From positions 206,764,808-206,828,807 of the forward strand of contig NC_056523.1 in assembly GCF_019175285.1 (NCBI RefSeq): DNA of 64,000 nt, in the 5' to 3' direction. This DNA comes from Sceloporus undulatus. Lineage: Eukaryota > Chordata > Lepidosauria > Squamata > Phrynosomatidae. The notes under the pieces are model-generated. The model made no database searches and had not been told where the DNA came from. It was given only the letters and a program-made list of their open reading frames with translations. Made by a program: the position numbers and the translations under genes. Below, one piece after another: positions 57,100 through 64,000 of the stretch; position 1 is the first letter of the stretch; the number at the start of each line of letters is the position of its first letter.

Positions 57100-59454
57100 C
57101 ATTTCTGTGACCTTTTCCATTTTAAGACCCAGTCCACCCATACCAGTAAATCTTCAGACAGAGACTGGAGTAGCCAAAACCAACGCTGCATCCTTAAAAC
57201 ATGAAACTTTGGTGGTTCCGTGTAATTCTATACACAGTAACAACTCAAGGGATGGTCTTTCCATATCTTTTTTTGTTCAAGTGGGCTTATAGCCTCCACA
57301 AAAATTTTCTTCTATATATTAATAACATTTCGTAGAACCTCCTTTTCTAATGAATTTCAGGAACATATTTTCGGTTTTATTCCAAATATGTTCCCCAACA
57401 TCTTCTGTGTCCTGTTATTAACTGTTCCGGCTTTTTCAAATAGATTTAGTGGATGGCCTTTAAACAACCAAGAATTTTATTTTCTGTAGGAAGGGGGTAT
57501 TTCTTTGACCAATCAAACTAACTGTTATCAGCACCTGTTTGTAACATTTTGGAATAGGCAGTGCCTTCTTTCTCCCATGAAGTAAAAATAATGTCCAGAT
57601 ATACTATGTGATTGATAACGATAATTGTCTTAATGTGATCAAAAGTGATCACACTTTTAACTTGTTTAATTAAATCATGTGAGAGAGGTTACTGCTTTTA
57701 GTACTATGAAATGATGTGTAATGGAATTTTGGAGAAAATGAAAGGAAAAGTATGTCCTGATTTCAGTTTTGTACATTTTTTCAGAAAAAAAAAATGTTTT
57801 ACACTATTAAGGAAAAAAATTCAGGTCTGTCATATGGTTTGACAAATTTTTAGAAAGGTTATTTTTGGAAGGTCTGTTTTTTAAAAATATAAAAATTAAA
57901 CCTCAAGGGTTTTTTGTACCACTATTAATCTCTAATACTTAAAATCAGAATTACTGTGTATTTACTTAAATTCTTATGTGCCTTATTAGTTGGCTTATAA
58001 TGATACACATAGTTTAGAGTGTTTATCTGAAGTATCTTTGAACTGTATTGTGGGGCTTGGTGAGGTTTATCCCCTTTGTCTTTAGTTTTTTAAACTGGTG
58101 ATTTCAAAAAAATGTTTTATAAGTAATAGTCAAATCAAGATTTTTGGTGCTTTGGTACAGGGATGGGGGGGTAGGGACTGAAGATAAACTCAGTGCCACA
58201 TCGTTATAGGCCTTTCACAATATTTTTGGGAGTTGCAGTTGAATGATAACCACTGTTGGGTTCTAAGAATGTTCTTCAGTTTTTCTGGATGATTATCTAA
58301 CCTGTTGAGCCCACTGGCTCTTTCAGGAATAATTTTGCCTCAGGTGATACTTTTCAACCAACAGTAACTGGGCGTGCTGTACTAAAATTGTAAGAACTGG
58401 ACTTTTTCTTCATAAAATACAAAAACAAAAAAGGGACATTTGCATCATATGTGGTTGGGGCTGTTAAAAGGATATAAACTTCAATAACTGAATAGTGAAG
58501 AGGCAAGGTTCTTGGAGAATTTCACTTCTAATCATCGTTACTACTTGGGCCAGGGTTAGAAATATAGCCAAATTATGGAAATCTTAAGAGATCCCATTCA
58601 TGGAAAAATTTTGGATGATTAAAAGTAAAATTGAATTATAAGTAGAGCTGGATTAGGATATCTTGTGTTTTTGGTAAAACAGAATAGAGATGGGAAAAGA
58701 AAAGAAAGGAAGATTTGGGAAAAGGGTTATTTGCTAAAGTATATTGGGAAAAGAATGGAACATTAATATGGTGGCATTAATTAAGCATTTTGAAATAAGA
58801 AGCGAAAACTTCTTAACTTATTGAAAACTTTTAGCAATTATTTAGTGAAAGCTGAGGACTCAAAATGGAATTTCTCAAAATTAACCTTCTCAACTTTATT
58901 TTTCTTTTTGTTGACAGTTTTTGATAATAGACTTACAGGAAGGAGATGGATAAAGAATTCTAAAATGTACTTTAATCACAAAGACTCTATTTTATTTTAA
59001 TAAAATTGGATTTCCTTTACTCGGTACAAAAAAAGTTGAAGGTCTGGAATATGAAAAGGAAATATTGTAGTAAAAACAATATTAGTTTAATTAGAAGTTA
59101 ACAAGGAGATTTGACAAAAAAAGCGTTTTGTTTATTTTTTTCTTTAATTTTTCGGCAGATTATTCCAAGAATAGGATAGTGAAATATATTCGTTATTTAC
59201 ATCAACTTAATAGTGGCATTTCGGAAAAAAGAAATTTTTGATGTTTTGTATATACCTTTCTTGGTATAACAAGATTAAGGGACTTACATATTGGCTTAGG
59301 AGGTTAAAAGATTTTGAAAGATCACAGAAATTTCCTAAAGAGGGTTAAGGAGAAAATTTTTGGAAAGTCAATTTTGGACATTAAGAATTAAATCAGTTAC
59401 TAAATAGATGAAATTTTTTTATTTTCTTTGTAATGGAAATTTTTTTTAATGTTT
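57100..59454 (+). other. PTBP3: Probable PTBP3 3' UTR and downstream
   Basis: AT-rich sequence without ORFs after the last coding exon, up to the gap. AATAAA at 58999-59004 is a possible polyadenylation signal. The many homopolymer runs and the errors in the exon just upstream suggest low base accuracy here. Confidence 0.45.
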
Positions 59455-59479
59455 NNNNNNNNNNNNNNNNNNNNNNNNN
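59455..59479. other. Assembly gap (25 N)
   Basis: Second 25-N gap, at the end of the noisy contig that carries exons 13-15 and the probable 3' UTR. I see no overlap between its two sides. Confidence 0.95.
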
Positions 59480-60429
59480 TGTCCGCCTTGTCAACAGGAA
59501 TGGAACGAGAAAACTGTGAGTGCGATAAGGTTCCTAGTTTGTGCATCCTCCCTCATTTAAAACCTTTGCCACCTTGATCACACTTTGATGTAGCTTGACC
59601 ATATGTGTCCCAGTTTTCATCTGTGAAATGTGGGAGGGTAAGCCACTCCGTTTGTTAGCTCATTTGTTAGCAGGTGTTAAAAAAAACACATATGCGTACA
59701 ACTACATGAATGAAATATTTTTGGATCCTTCAGAAAATACCATCCCTGAACCTGCATTGCCATTTTAGCCAAGCAGGGCCTTTTCAAATTTTGTTTTGAA
59801 TGCATAAAGATGAGAGGCAGAGCATACTGTGCTCAGCAACAAGGATACTTTCCTCGTACATGTTCATTATGAGTACCATCATCAGTTTGAAGGGTGAGGC
59901 ATTTTAAAGTTCCCTGACATATTGCATTTTTGGTGTATACCTGAAACTATGTATAATGTGCAAATTAGACAAGTATGTGTTTAGAAACCCAGCTCATACA
60001 TTCAGCATCAATTAGGATTGGCTGCCCCAGCCCCTTGTCAAGTGCAAACTCATAAATCCAGGATTGCTGCCATCTAATACATAAACTATTCTTTTTGAAG
60101 CAGAAGAAAGACTTTAAAAAGGAAATAAATGGGATGTGGGAAGGAATAAACTGGGCGTGTGAGGCAGACATCCCTGTTAGATTACTCTCTCTGTCATTCC
60201 CTCATTCTCTCCAACATTTCACAGATAAAAACCAAGATATGGGTGGCCCATATAAGAGCTTGGTCAAGACAGTAAAAGTTATTGATGAGCGAGAACACAC
60301 AAGTTAAGAAAGGCTGCAGCAGTTTGCTTTTTTGTCTTGACCTTCTAGTATAAGTTGTTGCTGTGCAAGGTTACAGCCAGTTAACCAGCCAACTCTCTTT
60401 CAGCTTCAAAGACAACCATCATCTGAACA
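59480..60429. other. New contig, no recognisable feature
   Basis: Nothing supported. Orientation relative to PTBP3 is unknown. Confidence 0.4.
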
Positions 60430-60512
60430 AAACTTGCTAGGAAAACCCCATGATAAGACTGACATAAGTTGGAGTCGTCTTAAAGGCACCCACAATGACA
60501 ACAATAACAAAG
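60430..60512 (+). mobile_element. Sauria SINE 3' end fragment
   Basis: GAAAACCCCATGATAAGACT, ATAAGTTGGAGTCGTCTTAA and AACAATAACAA. Confidence 0.65.
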
Positions 60513-60540
60513 AGGTACAGGATCTCAGACGTAGGTTGCC

Positions 60541-60740
60541 TTTGCACTGCAGAAATACTGCAGTTTGACATAACTTTAAAAGCCATGACTCCACCCTTTG
60601 GAATCCTGGGATTTGTAGTTTGTTGTGGTACCAGATCTCTCTGATCGAAAAGGGTTATTAGCTCACAAAACTAGAAATCCCAGCATTCAACACCATTGAG
60701 CCACAGCAACTAAAGCATTGTCAAACTACATTATTTCTAT
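60541..60740. mobile_element. Palindromic MITE, full copy
   Basis: Arms TTTGCACTGCAGAAATACTG, GTTTGACATAACTTTAAAAG and ATCCTGGGATTTGTAGTTTG against the reversed second half (CTAGAAATCCCAGCATTCAA, GCATTGTCAAACTACATTAT). About 200 bp. Other members: 138-211 (half) and 42481-42652. Confidence 0.75.
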
Positions 60741-61802
60741 AGCCTAAGTGACTTTTTTTTGTAAGTGACATGTTGCATACACATACAAAACCACCCTCAT
60801 TTATTTGCCACCAGCTGAGACTCAAAAGACAACAACCAGGTTCACCTTGGAATAGATCAGATCTAGCTGTTCTGCACACAGGCATTATTTCAGAATAACA
60901 ATTTTCCATTTGAACTGCAAATAGCCTGTCTTTTTGAAAGTGGCGAGGGATGGGATCTTTGATTTTCTGGTCTATATTTAACCTGGTTTATGTTAGATTT
61001 GGAGCCATATGCCAATCAGAATGAACACAACACAAACAAAAATGCTGTCTAAGTTATAGTTTCCAGGCCACACTCAAACTGAGTTAATAATTGTTTATCT
61101 CTTTCTGCTCCCAGTGCTTTTTAAAAGTAGACACAGATTGTTCCCATAAGCAACCTAATGGGTAGGTGCATGCCTGGATGGTCTTTGTTTTCCTTCTCTG
61201 TAAATCTCTGCCAATTTTAAACTCTCTTCTCCTGAAAAAGGATATTTTGGAAATCTCAGGATGAAGAGAAGCATAATGTTTTAATGGAGACTACAAAGAG
61301 TCCTTAACCTGTAGTGTGATCCCCAGATCACAACTTGTCTTACACCAGCACTTGTCTTATTCCAGTACTGTGACCTTGCCGCTTAATCTCAAAAGCCGTC
61401 CTTCAGAAATCAACTGAAACATCTTAAAGGGCAATGTTTACAGTATCTGCCCGAGTATCCCACAATTGTGGGGAGGAGACAGGGAAAGATGGGAACAATC
61501 TGGGTATAAAAAGAAAAAGGAGAGCATCCACCCATTTTGGCTCTGGCCATGCCTATGAGCAGAACGGAGACCCTGACCAGTTTCTTTCAAAGGAATGTGG
61601 CCCTTGCCAGAAGAAAGATTCCCCATTACTGTCGGCTTTGCTTCTTTCCATTCTTTACCCAGACAGTCTGCCTTTGTCCTTGTTTCTTCCCAAGCATCTT
61701 ATATATTCTACATGTAGGGAAAAAATTCTGATTCGCTTTAAAGATCTCTATACCCAGCTTTTAAACTGTGATTACAGCTAGAAGAAAGTGCCTTTGGCAA
61801 TA
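60741..61802. other. No recognisable feature
   Basis: A 115-codon plus-strand frame at 61434-61781 shows no domain or signal that I recognise and I do not call it a gene. Confidence 0.4.
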
Positions 61803-62115
61803 CAGTTGGCCCTTCTTATCCATGGATTTTTTATCCACAGATACAAACATTCATGGCTTGAAAATATTCAAATAAAGTATAAATTCCAAACAGCAAACCT
61901 AGATTTTCCATTTTATATAAGGGACATCATTTTGCTATGCCATTATATTTAATGGAACTTGAGCATTCATGGATTTTGTTATCCACAGGGNNNNNNNNNN
62001 NNNNNNNNNNNNNNNNNNNNNNNNNNNNNNNNNNNNNNNNNNNNNNNNNNNNNNNNNNNNNNNNNNNNNNNNNNNNNNNNNNNNNNNNNNATCCATGGAT
62101 ATGGAGAGCTGACTG
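61803..62115. mobile_element. MER2/Tigger-like MITE, copy 4 (holds the 100-N gap)
   Basis: Starts CAGTTGGCCCTTCTTATCCA after TA and ends AGAGCTGACTG before TA. TTGAAAATATTCAAATAAAG inside matches the other copies. Confidence 0.8.
61991..62090. other. Assembly gap (100 N) inside a MITE
   Basis: A 100-N placeholder inside a Tigger/MER2-like element. The flanking parts of the element total 213 bases and other copies here are 212-226, so the real missing length is probably under about 20 bases. Confidence 0.9.
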
Positions 62116-62344
62116 TATAATGTGTTATCTTTTTGATGGTTCAGCATGCTACTCTTGGTTTAAATTTCCCTTTTATTTTCCAGATCTTGTGGAAGAGGTT
62201 TCCTCCTTTCTTGTTCTTCTTCTTCTCTTGTTATTGTCTTCTATTTCTTTACACCAGTTATTATACTAGTTCTCTTTGTCCATACACATACATTGCTGAG
62301 ATAGGGAGAATTCTTATGTAGTATATGTAACATCCAAATTTGTT

Positions 62345-62465
62345 GTTGTTATTAAGTGCTGTCATGTCGACTTCGAGTTATGACAATCCTATATGAGAGA
62401 CCTCTAAGTTACCCTATCATCAACAGCCTTTCTCCAGTCTTGCAGACTTGCTTGTCTTGTGTGGG
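62345..62465 (-). mobile_element. BovB/RTE 3' end fragment
   Basis: TTGTTGTTATTAAGTGCTGT, GTCGACTTCGAGTTATGACA and TCATCAACAGCC match the reversed BovB 3' end at 2316-2520. Confidence 0.7.
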
Positions 62466-62967
62466 ACACTTCATACTGGCTTCAGGTATCACTGTATCAG
62501 TGATATAACTGACATTTTGCATCACTGTCACCACTTCTTAGGTTAAAGGTGGCATCATTAGTCTATATCCAAAATAAATAAATATCATCTAATGATCTAC
62601 TTTGCACTGCAGTTCTGTCAGAAGAATGATAAACCATGAGAGGCTGGTTTGAGTGATCCTCCCTCCATCATGACAATGCTTCATGACCAGCAGTTTCAAC
62701 CATTGCCTCTTCACAAGCGCACCCATTACCTGCTAATTGTGGTCTCTGTATATGGTGAAAACCTCTAGCCAAACATAAAGCTGCCTCTTGAACTCAACAG
62801 TGCAACTGTGTAAAAGAGTTACACAAATATTAGAGGTTGTAATTTTGCTGATCATCCCATGAAGCATTGGGCCCACACACAAGAACTTGGGTTGAAAAAT
62901 GGGCCACACAGACTTATCACCTATTTATGATTATCCCCAAAGATGTGCAAAAGCATGGAGAAATATA

Positions 62968-63221
62968 CAGTGGTACCCCGGGATACGAAATCACCGCGTT
63001 ACGAAATTTCCGGGATACGAAAAAATTACATAGGAAAAAACTGTTCCGGGATACGAAGGCTTTTTCGGGTTACGAAAAAAAATTTGGTGCTTTTCGGCGC
63101 TTTTTCGCACGAAATTGCGGCTTTCCAGCGCTAGCGGCTATGGCTTTTTCGGGTTGCGAAATCTTTCGGGTTACGAACGGCGCCGCGGAACGAATTAAAT
63201 TCGTAACCCGGGGTACCACTG
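62968..63221. mobile_element. Tigger/pogo-like MITE, copy 3 (GGGTTACGAAA family)
   Basis: A 254-bp copy with TA on both sides. Ends CAGTGGTACCCCGGGATACG and, reversed, CAGTGGTACCCCGGGTTACG. It is the cleanest copy and is close to copy 2. Confidence 0.9.
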
Positions 63222-63756
63222 TAGTGCAGGACCAGCTGGGGAGGTGGGGGGTGATTTCTCCCAGACTCCCAACTTCCCCTGGGAGTTCTAGGCTTGCCAT
63301 TTCACGCTGGTGGGCGGGACTTTCCCAAGCCCCTGGGGGGCGTGCCCGGTCCTGTCCCGCCCCCGCCCCCGCCCCCGGGTGGCTGCCCAACTCTGAGCTC
63401 CCAGGGCTGCTGCCTGCCTTCTATAGAGTGCTGCCTATGAAACATGCTTGGAGCAGCAGTAGGAGGACTGAAAGCAGCAGGGGCAGGGTCTGCTGCACTG
63501 CCCTGCCTCTGTTGGCCAGCCCTCTGCTTCCTTATTTGGGCATGCTCCAAATTCCAAACGGAGAGGGCTTTGCAGGCAAGTTGCTTTTTGTTCTTCCCCT
63601 CTTTCTCTTTCTCTTTCCCCTCCTTCTCTTCTTCTTGTTATTCCGTGTTTTTTTCTTCTCCTCCTCTTCCTCCTCTCCTTTTTCTTCCTTTCTCCCCCCT
63701 CCTCATCTTCTTTTTCTCTTTCTTCCTCTCTCTAAGCCCCCCCTCCTCTTCTTCTC
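63222..63756. other. GC-rich segment, then CT-rich tract
   Basis: 63300-63400 is GC-rich with four CCCCGCC boxes, then a mixed segment, then a CT-rich tract from about 63590 to the gap. It could be a promoter and first exon of a neighbour or a repeat. I cannot identify a protein. Confidence 0.35.
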
Positions 63757-63781
63757 NNNNNNNNNNNNNNNNNNNNNNNNN
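63757..63781. other. Assembly gap (25 N)
   Basis: Third 25-N gap, placed in or after a CT-rich tract that probably stopped assembly. Confidence 0.95.
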
Positions 63782-64000
63782 GGACTTACTGCGTTGCTTG
63801 AAGAAGTGCAGAGTCGTATGTCTTTAACGGTAATGAAGATAGGCCTTTCCCCCCCCCCACACACACACACACCGTTTCCTCACTTTTCTGCCAGATTCAT
63901 TCTTCTTTTGTCTTCATAGTATAGCAGGTGAATAAATTTCAGCTCATGGGTAACGAAGGGCAAAAACTGGGGGGGGGCGGATGTGTCTCCCTTCTCCGCT
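63782..64000. other. Contig start with a possible small exon
   Basis: 63782-63830 is open (GLTALLEEVQSRMSLT) and is followed by gtaatg, which could be a donor, but I recognise no family. After it come a C-run, a CA run and plain sequence. Confidence 0.2.

Noticed and set aside
61434-61781. 115-codon frame
   Set aside because: No recognisable domain, signal or splice context.
62867-63919. 350-codon plus-strand frame
   Set aside because: It crosses a Tigger-like MITE, a GC-rich segment, a CT tract and an N gap. Chance frame.

Overview
The window is vertebrate, almost certainly squamate (lizard), nuclear DNA. One large multi-exon gene is spread among many interspersed repeats. Lizard origin is suggested by tRNA-derived SINEs of the Sauria type with BovB-like 3' ends, a 5S-rRNA-derived SINE, BovB/RTE, CR1 and L2 LINEs, and many short TA-flanked (Tigger/mariner-like) and hAT-like non-autonomous DNA transposons. 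There are four runs of N (three of 25, one of 100), so the window joins several contigs.

The only host gene I can support is PTBP3 (ROD1), a four-RRM polypyrimidine-tract-binding splicing regulator. Its 15 coding exons could be placed one by one with splice sites and phases, giving an expected protein of about 552 residues. Exons 1 to 8 lie on the minus strand (44036 down to 2936). Exons 9 to 15 lie on the plus strand (46871 to 57099). The CpG-rich promoter and start codon are at about 43.5-44.3 kb, beside a 25-N gap.

That layout cannot be a real transcription unit. The first 47 bases of the window are the exact reverse complement of the 47 bases just right of the gap at 44314-44338. Turning the 1-44313 contig round puts exon 8 next to exon 9 with matching phase, so the simplest reading is that this contig is inverted in the scaffold. 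Exons 1 to 12 are clean. Exons 13 to 15 (53.8-57.1 kb) carry many single-base insertions or deletions, which suggests unpolished sequence towards the 59455 gap.

Region by region, in window coordinates: 0-2.5 kb, BovB LINE pieces; 2.9-14.7 kb, exons 8 to 3 with a CR1, hAT, 5S-SINE and Tigger-like insertions; 14.9-28.4 kb, intron 2 with L2, SINEs, MITEs and a poly-C block, then exon 2; 28.4-44.0 kb, intron 1 with nested transposons, a palindromic MITE, an 800-base CT-rich tract and the promoter; 44.3-46.9 kb, the rest of intron 8 with an L2 split by an hAT element; 46.9-57.1 kb, exons 9 to 15 with a decayed DIRS-like fossil in intron 11; 57.1-59.45 kb, probable 3' UTR; 59.5-64 kb, repeats and a GC-rich segment of unknown meaning on further contigs. 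I found no RNA gene, CRISPR array or novel enzymatic system. The most useful discoveries are the inverted contig, a GC-AG intron at the 26-residue cassette exon, the two 34-nt exons, and several well-delimited transposon families.
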